From assembly GCA_964537825.1 (NCBI GenBank), contig CAZIDL010000010.1:1-54559 (forward strand): DNA of 54,559 nucleotides, read 5' to 3'. The stretch comes from CAZIDL01 sp964537825. GTDB taxonomy: Bacteria > Bacteroidota > Bacteroidia > Flavobacteriales_D > CAYVSK01. Below, in pieces: positions 7,312-16,183 of the stretch. Positions within the stretch are counted from its first letter, which is position 1; the number at the start of each line of letters is the position of its first letter. The notes below the pieces were generated by a model. The model searched no databases and was not told the origin of the DNA. It saw only the letters and a list, made by a program, of their open reading frames with translations. A program made the translations under genes and the position numbers.

Positions 7312-8157
7312 ATGGCATCGATCGAGGAACTTGAACGGATCTGCTCCCAATGTCGAAGGGATATCGTTCGGATGACCCACGATGCGAGATCGGGTCATCC
7401 AGGTGGTTCGCTTGGTTGTACCGAATACATGGTGGCGCTCTATTTCCATATCCTCGAGCATGACCCTCAGAGCTTCGACATGGACGGTTTCGGGGAAGAT
7501 CTGTTCTTTCTTTCGAACGGGCATATCTCACCTATTTGGTATAGCGTACTCGCCCGCAACGGCTATTTTCCAAAGGAGGAACTTTCGAGCTTTCGAAAAT
7601 TGAACGCTCGTCTTCAGGGGCATCCTGCGACGGCCGAGGGACTTCCGGGGATCCGTATCGCTTCCGGAAGTCTTGGACAAGGGCTTTCTGTAGCGATCGG
7701 AGCGAGCATCAGTAAGCGATCGAACGGGGAGGAGCGACTCGTGTACAGCCTTCACGGAGATGGTGAACTTCAGGAAGGTCAGATATGGGAAGCGGCCATG
7801 TATGCCGGGAGCAAAGGGGTGGATGGACTCATCGCAACGATCGATTACAATGGACGCCAGATAGATGGGGATGTGAAGGACATCAACGATCTTGGAGACC
7901 TAAGGGCCAAGTGGGAAGCGTTCGGATGGGAAGTTCTGGAGATGAACGGGAACATCATGAAAGAAGTGATCGCCACTTTGGAGCACGCGAAGGAAAGGAG
8001 CAGAAAAGGGCGTCCGATCATGATCATCATGCACACCGAAATGGGCCAAGGGGTCGATTTCATGATGGGTTCCCACGAATGGCATGGGGTCCCTCCCAAC
8101 GATGAGCAATTGGAACGAGCACTCGGTCAGCTCGAGGAAACCCTCGGTGATTATTAG
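7312..8157 (+). CDS. Transketolase, N-terminal (thiamine-diphosphate binding) subunit
   Basis: First half of a split transketolase (pentose phosphate pathway and Calvin-type sugar rearrangement; transfers two-carbon ketol units). It carries the family opening SGHPGGSLGCTEYMVALYF (about residues 27-45), HGDGELQEGQIWEA (about 149-162), the thiamine-diphosphate/Mg motif, and DYNGRQIDG. 281 residues, the standard size of the separate N-terminal chain. The C-terminal chain is encoded at 9603-10559. Unusually, a VWA protein gene lies between the two halves rather than the halves being adjacent. Confidence 0.93.
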   Translation: MASIEELERICSQCRRDIVRMTHDARSGHPGGSLGCTEYMVALYFHILEHDPQSFDMDGFGEDLFFLSNGHISPIWYSVLARNGYFPKEELSSFRKLNARLQGHPATAEGLPGIRIASGSLGQGLSVAIGASISKRSNGEERLVYSLHGDGELQEGQIWEAAMYAGSKGVDGLIATIDYNGRQIDGDVKDINDLGDLRAKWEAFGWEVLEMNGNIMKEVIATLEHAKERSRKGRPIMIIMHTEMGQGVDFMMGSHEWHGVPPNDEQLERALGQLEETLGDY

Positions 8158-8206
8158 GGCACGGGCTGTGTTGATGGATACCGACCCACGAAGCATCCCT
8201 TATCCC

Positions 8207-9589
8207 ATGCAAGCCCGGTCTTTTCTTCTGCTGGTGATCTTGCTGTTATTGCTCGTTAATGCACCAGTGGGAAAGGCCCAACCACCAAAACCCACAACGC
8301 GCATCCTTTTCGTTTTCGATGCCTCCAACAGCATGAACGCGAAATGGGAAGGAACCCCCAAGATCGACGTTGCCCGGAAGCTGCTATCCCAGACCCTGGA
8401 CAGTTTAAAAGGGACACCGAACCTCAAGCTCGGACTGAGGGTCTACGGGCATCAGTATCACGTATCTCCCCAACAGAAAAACTGCGATGACACAAAGCTC
8501 GAAGTCCCCTTCGGGAAGAATTCGCACGATCGCATCATGGAGACCATCCGTTCGGTCGACCCGAAGGGTACGACCCCGATCGCCCGTTCCATCGGAAAGG
8601 CTGCGAACGATTTTTCCGAATGCAAGAACTGCAGGAACATCATCATTCTGATCACGGACGGGATCGAAGCCTGTGGTGGAAACCCCTGTGAGGTATCCCA
8701 TAAGCTGCGGGAAAAAGGGGTGGTCTTGAAGCCATTCGTGATCGGCATCGGGCTGGACGATGAGATGATGGAAAAATTCCAATGCGTGGGCAAATTCTAC
8801 GATGCCAGCGATAAGAAGGACTTTAGGAAAGTTCTGAACGTGGTGATCAGCCAGGCGCTCAATTCCACAACAGCCCAGGTGAACCTACTGAACATCAACG
8901 ATCGGCCTAAAGAGAGCAATGTTCCGATCACGCTCTACAACCGAAAGAGCGGCAATATGGTCCGCGAGTTCGTGCACACCATGAATCACTATGGAGTACC
9001 GGATACCATCCGCCTGGACCCTTTGATCACCTACCGGGCAGTGGCCCACACAACGCCAGCGGTGACCAATGACAGCGTTACCCTTACACCCGGTCAACAC
9101 AACATCATTCCGCTTAAAACCCCTCGGGGAGAACTCCACGTCAAGTTCAAGGGAAGTGCAAGAGATCTGGAAGGGATCGATGTGCTGGTCAAACAGGAAG
9201 GGCATGAAGAGATCCTTCAGGCACAGCGATTGAACGCCGTACGAACTTATCTTGTGGGAGATTATTCCCTGGAAGTGCTCACCCTCCCGCGCTTGTCGAT
9301 CGACGACGTGCACATTTCCCAGAACCATACGACAACAGTAGAGGTACCGATACCCGGTGAGCTGGTTTTGAAATTTACAGCGCCGGGACACGGTGCTATC
9401 TTCAGAGAAAAGGACGGGGAGCGGGAGAAGGTGACCGATATACCCAAGGGAAAAGAACAGGTGTCCATGCATTTACTGCCGGGAGACTACACCGTCGTCT
9501 ACCGCGCAGCCCCTTCCAAAAGCACGTTCTACAGTAAAAGCAAAAGCTTCAAAATTCGCTCTAGCCGAACCACTAAGGTCGAATTCTAA
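8207..9589 (+). CDS. Secreted von Willebrand factor A domain protein
   Basis: Exported protein of about 460 residues. The chosen ATG gives a classical signal peptide (MQARSFLLLVILLLLLVNAP, cleavage near GKAQ). A VWA domain follows, with a MIDAS metal site: DASNSM, a threonine in GTTPIARS, and the aspartate in ILITDG. Cysteine pairs appear in SECKNCRN and EACGGNPCEV. After about residue 230 come Ig-like or transthyretin-like beta repeats, some beginning with similar phrases (VNLLNINDRPKESNVPITLY, GELHVKFKG, GELVLKFTA). No enzyme motif is seen. An in-frame ATG at 8174 would add 11 residues. It sits between the two transketolase halves on the same strand with short gaps (49 and 13 bases), so it is probably co-transcribed; a functional tie to sugar metabolism is not evident. 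Confidence 0.85.
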   Translation: MQARSFLLLVILLLLLVNAPVGKAQPPKPTTRILFVFDASNSMNAKWEGTPKIDVARKLLSQTLDSLKGTPNLKLGLRVYGHQYHVSPQQKNCDDTKLEVPFGKNSHDRIMETIRSVDPKGTTPIARSIGKAANDFSECKNCRNIIILITDGIEACGGNPCEVSHKLREKGVVLKPFVIGIGLDDEMMEKFQCVGKFYDASDKKDFRKVLNVVISQALNSTTAQVNLLNINDRPKESNVPITLYNRKSGNMVREFVHTMNHYGVPDTIRLDPLITYRAVAHTTPAVTNDSVTLTPGQHNIIPLKTPRGELHVKFKGSARDLEGIDVLVKQEGHEEILQAQRLNAVRTYLVGDYSLEVLTLPRLSIDDVHISQNHTTTVEVPIPGELVLKFTAPGHGAIFREKDGEREKVTDIPKGKEQVSMHLLPGDYTVVYRAAPSKSTFYSKSKSFKIRSSRTTKVEF

Positions 9590-9602
9590 AAAGCCAGGTC
9601 CC

Positions 9603-10559
9603 ATGAAAATCTATGAGGTGACAGAAGAAAAAGATACCCGCTCCGGTTTCGGTGAGGGATTGTTCGAACTCGGTAAGGCTAATGAGAACGTGGTCGCGCT
9701 AGCAGCAGACCTGGCAGGATCACTGAAGATGAGCAAGTTCATGGAGGCTTTCCCTGAACGCTTTTTCCAGGTTGGTGTGGCCGAAGCCAATATGATGGGA
9801 ATGGCAGCTGGTATGACGATCGGGGGAAAGATCCCGTTCACCGGTTCCTTTGCGAACTTTTCCACGGGAAGGGTCTATGATCAGATCCGGCAATCCATCG
9901 CTTATTCCCGGAAGAACGTTAAGATCTGTGCTTCCCATTGCGGACTTACCCTGGGAGAGGATGGGGCCACCCATCAGATCCTTGAGGATATGGGTTTGAT
10001 GCGCATGTTACCGAATATGACCGTAATATCCCCCTGTGATTTCAACGAGACCAAGGCAGCGACCCTAGCGATCGCGGAACATGAAGGCCCCGTTTATATG
10101 CGTTTCGGGCGGCCCAAAATGCCGGTCTTTACCGATCCTGATCAGGAATTCCGGATGGGCGAGGCGAAGGTCATGAGCGAAGGAAAGGACGTTACAATTG
10201 TATCGACCGGACATTTGGTCTGGAAAGCGATCGAGGCGGGCATGGAATTGGAGCAAGAAGGGATCGATGCAGAAGTGATCAACATTCACACGATCAAACC
10301 ATTGGATACTTCGACCATTTTGGATTCCGTTTCCAAGACCGGATGCGTTGTCAGTGCAGAAGAGCATCAGATACACGGGGGGCTTGGGGATGCCATCGCG
10401 CATACCCTGAGTCAATACGCTCCTCATCCGCAAGAATTCGTTGCAGTGGATGATAAGTTCGGAGAAAGTGGCAAGCCCCAGGAGCTTATGAGGAAATACG
10501 GGATCGACACACCCGACGTCGTGAAGGCTTCCAAGAAAGTCATCGAGCGCAAAGGCTGA
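9603..10559 (+). CDS. Transketolase, C-terminal subunit
   Basis: Second half of the split transketolase. TRSGFGEGLFELGKANENV (about residues 11-29), then LAADLAGSLKMSKFMEAFPERFFQ with the conserved FPERF, then GVAEANMMGMAAGMTIGG, where the glutamate of VAEANM is the catalytic acid that protonates the thiamine ring. HCGLTLGEDGATHQ follows. The C-terminal part has the transketolase-C fold (VSTGHLVWKAIEAG, EEHQIHGGLGDAIA). 318 residues, normal. It pairs with the chain at 7312-8157. An intrinsic terminator follows directly. Confidence 0.93.
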   Translation: MKIYEVTEEKDTRSGFGEGLFELGKANENVVALAADLAGSLKMSKFMEAFPERFFQVGVAEANMMGMAAGMTIGGKIPFTGSFANFSTGRVYDQIRQSIAYSRKNVKICASHCGLTLGEDGATHQILEDMGLMRMLPNMTVISPCDFNETKAATLAIAEHEGPVYMRFGRPKMPVFTDPDQEFRMGEAKVMSEGKDVTIVSTGHLVWKAIEAGMELEQEGIDAEVINIHTIKPLDTSTILDSVSKTGCVVSAEEHQIHGGLGDAIAHTLSQYAPHPQEFVAVDDKFGESGKPQELMRKYGIDTPDVVKASKKVIERKG

Positions 10560-10560
10560 T

Positions 10561-10583
10561 CCCCTTGACAAAAGGGCTTTTTT
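10561..10583 (+). terminator. Intrinsic terminator after the transketolase locus
   Basis: CCCTT (10562-10566) and AAGGG (10572-10576) form a short stem with loop GACAA, followed by six Ts (10578-10583), directly after the stop codon. Confidence 0.65.
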
Positions 10584-11194
10584 CACCCTAAGCTGGCTTT
10601 CATCTTATCGGAGCTGAGATAGCTCGTTCAGGTTCCATTGCTCTACCTCTTTTCATTCTTCACAGGGGCCTCTTAAGCTGCAAGATCGTATCCAATAGCT
10701 CCTTTGGACAACTTCCTGCTCGAAATGCCATGATCAAAGGTCGCGTACTCCAATACTTCTCTAAACACCACCCTTTTGCTTCATATAGTGACTTTTCTCC
10801 CCAATCCCCAAGGTACCGAACGATGTTTTGGTTTGTTAAACAAACAGATGATAACCAGTTGTTTATAAAAGATCTTTAAAGTTCTGGTAAAAGACCTATG
10901 CAGGGCTTGAGCTGGATTGCGGTTGTAGATCATTGACAGTCAAACATATACGTTGCAAAATTCCATTTTGTTTAGTAGTTTAATTTGTTGTTTTTCAGTT
11001 ACTTATTGGAACTTATTAAAGTGAAGATTAAGGGGTGTAATAGGGGGTGGTCTTTTTATGAGCTATAGCGAGATAAGGTTGAAAGAACGGGTGCTTCTTC
11101 TGTTGTAAACTTCTGTTTACACTTGAGGGTTCACTGATTAAAAGGTCGGTTAAAGGGGAATGCTTTGTTCCTTTGCCATCGGATCCCAGCAGCC
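10584..11194. other. 610-base AT-rich intergenic region with small palindromes
   Basis: No gene is visible. The right half is much more AT-rich than the surroundings. It holds a perfect 15-base palindrome, GTTTGTT A AACAAAC (10831-10845), which looks like a regulator binding site, and TTGAC A GTCAA near 10934. A degenerate -7 box, TTCCTTTG (about 11168-11175), precedes the aminotransferase start by about 20 bases. No repeat array or structured RNA was recognised. Confidence 0.5.
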
Positions 11195-12355
11195 ATGAAC
11201 ACCCTTGCCCTACCCTCTCAACACCCGATCGGTCTCTCGGTATCCCATGCTAAAGGGTCCTGGATCGAGGATTGGAACGGGGAACGCTACCTTGACCTTG
11301 TCGCAGGTATCGCCGTAAGCCCTCTAGGGCATGGGCATCCGGATGTTCTCCATGCGATCCGCCAACAACTCGACCAGCACCTTCACGTTATGGTATTCGG
11401 AGAATACCGACAAGAGGCCCAGGAACGTTTTGCGGATAGCTTGACCGCTCTTCTTCCCAAAGACCTGAACAGCACTTTTCCGGTCAATTCAGGAACCGAA
11501 GCCAATGAAGCCGCCCTTAAACTGGTCAAGGCCTACACGGGCCGTTCGGCAACGATCTCCTTCGAGGGGGCTTACCACGGAAGCACCCACGGTTCATTGA
11601 GCCTTTCCGACCATGAGGGCCGCAAGCGTCCTTTCCGTCCCTTACTGCCGGGGATCGAAAGCCTCCCCTTCGATGACCTCGAAGCTTTGGAGCGTATTGA
11701 TACGGGTTGTGCTGCCGTTTTTTTGGAAACGGTCCAAGGAGATGCAGGCGTTCGGATCCCAAGCCCGGAATTTATGAAAGCTCTTCGCGAACGATGCGAT
11801 AAGACCGGCACCCTGCTCGTTCTCGACGAGATCCAGTGTGGAATGGGACGCACCGGTACCTGGTGGGCTTTTGAGCAATACGGCATCGAACCGGACATTC
11901 TCAGTACCGCCAAGGCCCTTGGTGGCGGCTTGCCTCTTGGCGCTATCGTGGCTAACGACAGGCTGATGCGTACGTTCCGGGAAGCTCCTCCATTGGGACA
12001 CCTCACCAGCACAGGAGGCCATCCTCTGAGCTGTGCAGCAGGGACTGCTGCGATCGATGCGATCCTAGCTGAAGGACTCCTGGATAAGACCGAAGAAAAG
12101 GGCGAATTGATCGAAAGGTTGCTGAAGCACCCTCTGATCCATGATATCAGGAGGAAAGGGCTGATGGTCGGTCTCGATCTCGCCGACCAAGGAACAGCGA
12201 AGATGCTCGTAAAAAAGGCCCGCGATAAAGGGGTCCTTCTCTTCGGATTCCTTTCCCACCCTGAAGGTGTTCGCCTGGCTCCACCGCTCAATATCAGCAA
12301 AGAAGAACTTCAAGAGGGTTGCGAACGGATCCTGGAAGCCCTCGATGAGCTATGA
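11195..12355 (+). CDS. Class III (acetylornithine/ornithine-type) aminotransferase
   Basis: Pyridoxal-phosphate enzyme of aminotransferase class III, about 386 residues. Visible hallmarks are YLDLVAGIAVSPLGHGHPDV near the N-terminus, NSGTEANEAALKLVKAYTG (phosphate-binding loop), VLDEIQCGMGRTG with the aspartate that contacts the pyridine nitrogen, and the Schiff-base lysine in STAKALGGGLPLGA. Length and motifs fit ArgD-like enzymes, but no other arginine-pathway gene is nearby, so the amino donor and substrate are uncertain. The ATG at 11195 starts right before the conserved region; an upstream in-frame start at 11165 adds unrelated residues. The end overlaps the convergent MFS gene by 6 bases. 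Confidence 0.85.
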   Translation: MNTLALPSQHPIGLSVSHAKGSWIEDWNGERYLDLVAGIAVSPLGHGHPDVLHAIRQQLDQHLHVMVFGEYRQEAQERFADSLTALLPKDLNSTFPVNSGTEANEAALKLVKAYTGRSATISFEGAYHGSTHGSLSLSDHEGRKRPFRPLLPGIESLPFDDLEALERIDTGCAAVFLETVQGDAGVRIPSPEFMKALRERCDKTGTLLVLDEIQCGMGRTGTWWAFEQYGIEPDILSTAKALGGGLPLGAIVANDRLMRTFREAPPLGHLTSTGGHPLSCAAGTAAIDAILAEGLLDKTEEKGELIERLLKHPLIHDIRRKGLMVGLDLADQGTAKMLVKKARDKGVLLFGFLSHPEGVRLAPPLNISKEELQEGCERILEALDEL

Positions 12356-13579
12356 CCCCGGCAGTTTCCTTTCTTTTTCGATATAACGAACAGTCCCCCA
12401 ACCGATAAAGATCAGCATGGTGATCACCCCGGTCATGATAAGGATCGTTCCGGAGAGGAATTGACCGTTTTCACCCAGGAGTGGTTCCATGACCAATGCC
12501 CCGAGGGAGGTGGAGAGTACCATCAAGGTGCTGACCGTACCTTTGATGGCCCCCAAGTAGCGTACTCCGTATACTTCAGCCCATAGAGCGCTGTTAGTGG
12601 AAGCCGCCATGCTTCCGGTAATACCGGCGAAGAACATGTAAGCGATGGCAGTGAAGCGATGATCGAAGCCCCATAGGATGAAAAGACCGATCAATAGCGG
12701 GATCAGGATCAGGATCAGCACGCGCTTCGCACTCCAGCGATCGATCATCGGCCCCACCATGAAATAGGCCAAAATGCGCGCAGCCCCATAGGCGATAAAG
12801 CAAGTACCGAGCCATTCCGGCGACCACCCCTTTCCCTCGGCCACCAGGTTCTGATGGATAAAAAAGCCGGTCATGAAAAAGGGCACGAATAAGGTAACGG
12901 GGATCAAGATCCAGAAGATGGGGTCCCGCAGTACTTGTCCACGCGTAGCATCCCGTTCATCGTTCTTCTGGTCTTTCGCGGCCGGAGCTTTCTGAAAGGC
13001 GCTCCGCTTATGGACGAGCATGAAGATAGCGGGAAGAAAGATCAGGAGCATTCCCCCAGCCAAGATAAGCCAAGTGCTACGCCAACCGATCGCTGCGATC
13101 GACGCGATCACGATGGCCGGAAGGAGCATTTCGCTCAGGGAGATCCCCAAACTCCCCATCGAGAGGGCCTTTCCTCTTGCCTCATGAAAATAACGAGCTA
13201 TGGCTGTGGATCCCAGTAGCACCATAAATCCCTGACCGCAAAAGCGCAGCCCAAAAAGCCCAAGGAAGAGCAAATAGGGACTTTGAACGCGGGCTGTCAA
13301 AATACAGAAGCCGGCCAACAAACACGCATTCACCGCACTCAGGTAGCGGACACGGAACCGGTCGATCAGTGCACCCGCCCAAGGAAGGGTAAAGGCGCTC
13401 AATAGTGTGGCTGATGCATAGAGGGTGCCGAAATAGGCATTATCGATGCCCAGGGATGAAGCGAAATGCGGAACGAACTGGGCAATGAGGAAAGTCTGCC
13501 CAAGTCCTGAGAAAAAATAATGAAGAAAGCCAAAACCAAGGTACGGGCTATGGTCGCGAAAGAGTTCCCGGTAGTTCAT
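12350..13579 (-). CDS. MFS transporter
   Basis: A 409-residue inner-membrane protein with about twelve hydrophobic segments in two halves around a charged cytoplasmic loop (KRSAFQKAPAAKDQKNDERD, about residues 190-209). The conserved loop after the second segment is GALIDRFRVRYLSAV, the counterpart of the MFS motif A, with a second copy GPMIDRWSAKRVLIL in the other half. Substrate unknown; the shape resembles the monocarboxylate/oxalate-formate group, a weak inference. A -7-like box with one mismatch (CATCTTTG on the minus strand, near 13600) lies about 20 bases before the ATG. Confidence 0.85.
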   Translation of the reverse strand: MNYRELFRDHSPYLGFGFLHYFFSGLGQTFLIAQFVPHFASSLGIDNAYFGTLYASATLLSAFTLPWAGALIDRFRVRYLSAVNACLLAGFCILTARVQSPYLLFLGLFGLRFCGQGFMVLLGSTAIARYFHEARGKALSMGSLGISLSEMLLPAIVIASIAAIGWRSTWLILAGGMLLIFLPAIFMLVHKRSAFQKAPAAKDQKNDERDATRGQVLRDPIFWILIPVTLFVPFFMTGFFIHQNLVAEGKGWSPEWLGTCFIAYGAARILAYFMVGPMIDRWSAKRVLILILIPLLIGLFILWGFDHRFTAIAYMFFAGITGSMAASTNSALWAEVYGVRYLGAIKGTVSTLMVLSTSLGALVMEPLLGENGQFLSGTILIMTGVITMLIFIGWGTVRYIEKERKLPGS

Positions 13580-13629
13580 AACGCCTTTCGAAGAAGCGCA
13601 AAGATGGGGCTCACACCGGGAATTTCAGA

Positions 13630-15096
13630 TCAGGCCTCCTGACGCCTGGGAACGAACCGGGAATAATGTTCGAAGCGTTCGATGATCTCCCGCACGTAAT
13701 TCACAGGCTCCCGACCCCGGCAATACCCGTATTTGACCACCGGATCGTTATAATACTCCCGCTTTTGCTTCTTCAAGAGGAACTCCTGGACCACATCCCA
13801 TTCCTTCGGATCCTTTCCATGCTTTTTCGCTAAGCGTTGTGCGTCCTTAACGTGGCCCTCTCCAACGTTGTAGGAGGCCAACATGAAGCGGATCCGTTCC
13901 GAGCTGTCCTCGACGGACTTCCAATGTTCCTCAAGCCAGGACAGGTAATTCGTTCCGGCTTTTACGCTCTGTCTGGGATCATTCGGATCGGACGCGCCGA
14001 ATCTCTTGGCAGTAGCGGGCATCAATTGCATCAAACCTTTTGCTCCTGCCCAGGAAGCCACCTTGGGGCGGAAATGCGATTCCTGATAGGCTTGTGAGGC
14101 TAAAAGGCGCCAGTCCATTCCGATCTTTCTCCCATATTCCTTAAAGAGGTGATCGTATTCCGAGATCTTTCCACTGCTCTTGCTGTAGAGTTCGCTTTTA
14201 ACACGTTTCGTCTGAAGCTTCCGGTTCTTGAAGTACTTGTTGTAAATGACGTAGTAATCGCTCTTCTTTCGCATCTGAACGATCCAGTCGTTCACGGTTT
14301 CGAGCAGCTCAGGGGAATTCTTTCGAACAGCCCATGCAAGTCGCTGCGGAAAGCTGATGTCCGTGCGGATATCGATGTTGGGATGATAGGTCTTGTTCAC
14401 CTGGGCGATGTTCTTATCAGCCACCGTGTATTCGATCTCACCCGTTGCAACCCGGCGGATCAATTCGTCCGTGCTCACGTTACCGGGAACGGTCTCGATG
14501 TTGATCTGTCCACCGATCTCTTCCTCAAGGTTCTTCAAACGCTCGAAGTAGGAAGAGTTCTTGCGGACGTGAACGGTCTTTCCGATCAAACCCAATGCGT
14601 TCTTGACCAGGGAATCGTCGATCGAGCCCATCGACATGCGACGCCAATTCTCAGGTCGCTTTTGGACGAGGACTTGGGTTACCTTGTCGTGATAATGGGT
14701 GAAATCCACCTTTTCCTTACGGTCCAGTGTAACGGTCATCCCGTATGCCACGATATCCCCTTCGCCTTTATTGAGCATGCTGAATACCTGGTCCATGTTC
14801 CGGGCGAGCTTGATCTCAAGGTCGACCCCGAGATGGTCCGCAAGCCGTTTCAGGAGTTCGTATTCGTACCCCATGGGCCTACCACGGTATACGAAATAGC
14901 TGGTAGAACTATAGCCGGTGATAGCGATCAACTTACCACGCTCTTTGATCGCCGGAAGGTCTACTTTGACCTGGGGGCTGTCGATCGTGGTCGTGGTATC
15001 CCGTACCCCCTTATCATCCGACACGGACTTATCTCCATTATCACCGCAGGAAAAGAGAAGAAGGAGCGGGAAGAGAAGGGGCAAGGTCCTTTTCAT
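13630..15096 (-). CDS. mltF: Lytic murein transglycosylase, MltF-type lipoprotein
   Basis: A two-domain lipoprotein of 488 residues. From the chosen ATG (MKRTLPLL...) the signal ends in a lipobox LLFSC. The first half (about 45-290) is a periplasmic solute-binding type 3 domain (GKLIAITGYSSTSYFVYRGR, MGYEYELLKRLADHLG, DIVAYGMTVTLDRKEKVDFT). The second half (about 320-480) is a soluble lytic transglycosylase domain with the catalytic glutamate in YQESHF and the GLMQLMPATAKRFG motif. This pairing is diagnostic of MltF, which cleaves peptidoglycan glycan strands to 1,6-anhydro ends, with the binding domain regulating activity. The ATG at 15150 would place 18 extra residues before the signal and was rejected. 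Confidence 0.92.
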   Translation of the reverse strand: MKRTLPLLFPLLLLFSCGDNGDKSVSDDKGVRDTTTTIDSPQVKVDLPAIKERGKLIAITGYSSTSYFVYRGRPMGYEYELLKRLADHLGVDLEIKLARNMDQVFSMLNKGEGDIVAYGMTVTLDRKEKVDFTHYHDKVTQVLVQKRPENWRRMSMGSIDDSLVKNALGLIGKTVHVRKNSSYFERLKNLEEEIGGQINIETVPGNVSTDELIRRVATGEIEYTVADKNIAQVNKTYHPNIDIRTDISFPQRLAWAVRKNSPELLETVNDWIVQMRKKSDYYVIYNKYFKNRKLQTKRVKSELYSKSSGKISEYDHLFKEYGRKIGMDWRLLASQAYQESHFRPKVASWAGAKGLMQLMPATAKRFGASDPNDPRQSVKAGTNYLSWLEEHWKSVEDSSERIRFMLASYNVGEGHVKDAQRLAKKHGKDPKEWDVVQEFLLKKQKREYYNDPVVKYGYCRGREPVNYVREIIERFEHYSRFVPRRQEA

Positions 15097-15148
15097 AGAA
15101 ATGATCCTTTGGTCCATAAACGTAATGTTCTTTCTCCGGAGATCTTTC

Positions 15149-15184
15149 AAAAAAAAGCCGATAGAGCGTCAACTCTATCGGCTT
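15149..15184 (-). terminator. Strong intrinsic terminator of the HAD-like gene
   Basis: A perfect ten-base stem, GCCGATAGAG (15157-15166) with CTCTATCGGC (15173-15182), followed on the minus strand by eight Ts. It separates the HAD-like gene from mltF. Confidence 0.85.
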
Positions 15185-15209
15185 CCAAATGAAGAAGAAG
15201 ACTGGTCTC

Positions 15210-15647
15210 TCAGTCCTGGTCGAACACCTGGATCTTAGTGACCTTCTCCACCAGGTCGGTGAATTGCCCATCGTAGCGGGTCGCCCTTACGATGTGGTTG
15301 TCGATCCAGTGATAATTTCCGCCCCGGGGTTTTCCCATGAGCAGGTAATGGTATTTGAATCCGTGTTTATTGAGCCACTCTTCGGTCACTTCACGGTGTT
15401 CTTCCGTTCTGGAGGTGAAAAAGGTGATGATGTGGCCCTCTTTGTACCACTGATTGACCTTTTCCAGAGCATCAGGGAAAGGTTCAGCGTGTTTCATCCG
15501 ATCAGGGGCTTCGTTGGGAACGTCTTCGGTCACTGTCCCATCGATATCGATAAGAAAGTTCTTGGTATCCTCTGGAAGGACCGGACTCACCTCTTCATCC
15601 CCTACTTTCTTGTTAACCAGTTTCTGGTCGTTGTTCTCCTTGCTCAT
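15210..15647 (-). CDS. HAD-like hydrolase-fold protein (often annotated phosphoheptose isomerase)
   Basis: A 145-residue soluble protein. FLIDIDGTVTED near residue 30 is HAD motif I (DxDGT), and FFTSRTEEHREVTEEWL contains the motif II threonine/serine; LLMGKPRGGNYHWIDNH supplies a lysine like motif III and a trailing aspartate. This makes it a small HAD-superfamily phosphatase-like protein. Close relatives in Bacteroidota tend to carry the name phosphoheptose isomerase, which the motifs do not support. The start at 15647 (MSKENNDQK) is preferred; an ATG at 15719 would overlap the XRE gene by 35 bases. It is probably co-transcribed with the XRE regulator 38 bases upstream. Confidence 0.75.
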   Translation of the reverse strand: MSKENNDQKLVNKKVGDEEVSPVLPEDTKNFLIDIDGTVTEDVPNEAPDRMKHAEPFPDALEKVNQWYKEGHIITFFTSRTEEHREVTEEWLNKHGFKYHYLLMGKPRGGNYHWIDNHIVRATRYDGQFTDLVEKVTKIQVFDQD

Positions 15648-15684
15648 AGCGAAGGTCGAGGGTTTGGTTATAACTTGTGCAAAA

Positions 15685-16044
15685 TTAGCCATCCGCCTCG
15701 TACGAAGCAAATGTTCCATCTACATAGCAAACAACCACCCGTTCTACCCTTTTGTTCACCCTCTTTTCAGAAGGAGGAACGTCTCCTTCCTTCGGATCTT
15801 TCAATGCTCCTTTTTCCTCCTGTGGTTCTCTCTCTTTGGGAGATGCACCGAACAAGAGTTGATCGCTGTCCAGATCGGGAAAGCGACGCAGGATCCTTTG
15901 TACCAATTCCAAGCTCGGGCGATTCCTTCCAGAGATCACGTGTGAAATATTGGCCCGCTGTACGCCGACCTCCTTGGCAAAAGCGGAATAGCTGTACCCC
16001 TTTGCCTCGATGATAGCAGCGATACGTTCGGCAACAGGGTCCAT
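15685..16044 (-). CDS. XRE-family helix-turn-helix regulator
   Basis: A 119-residue DNA-binding protein. The HTH_3/XRE domain covers about residues 6-60 (YSYSAFAKEVGVQRANISHV as the helix-turn-helix, then ISGRNRPSLELVQRILRRFP). The C-terminal half is charged and low in structure (KEREPQEEKGALKDPKEG) and ends in a short strand-like segment. The target is unknown. A -7 box lies 4 bases before the ATG, so the mRNA is predicted to be leaderless. The downstream HAD-like gene is probably in the same transcript. Confidence 0.85.
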   Translation of the reverse strand: MDPVAERIAAIIEAKGYSYSAFAKEVGVQRANISHVISGRNRPSLELVQRILRRFPDLDSDQLLFGASPKEREPQEEKGALKDPKEGDVPPSEKRVNKRVERVVVCYVDGTFASYEADG

Positions 16045-16048
16045 GTTC

Positions 16049-16056
16049 CAAATCTA
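16049..16056 (-). promoter_or_regulatory. Candidate -7 promoter box of the XRE regulator
   Basis: TAGATTTG on the minus strand matches TAnnTTTG and ends 4 bases before the start codon. Confidence 0.45.
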
Positions 16057-16183
16057 AACAGGATCGGAGATCCCTTCTACCAAGCCATTTCGAATTGCTT
16101 TAACCTGATTATCAAGGGGCTCCTTAGCAACTGTTAACTAACATCAGAACTTTGCTAATTTTCGCCGCCAAAACGACGCTTGC

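Noticed and set aside
14149..15192. Plus-strand frame of 347 codons across mltF
   Set aside because: Antisense shadow of mltF; no motif or start context.
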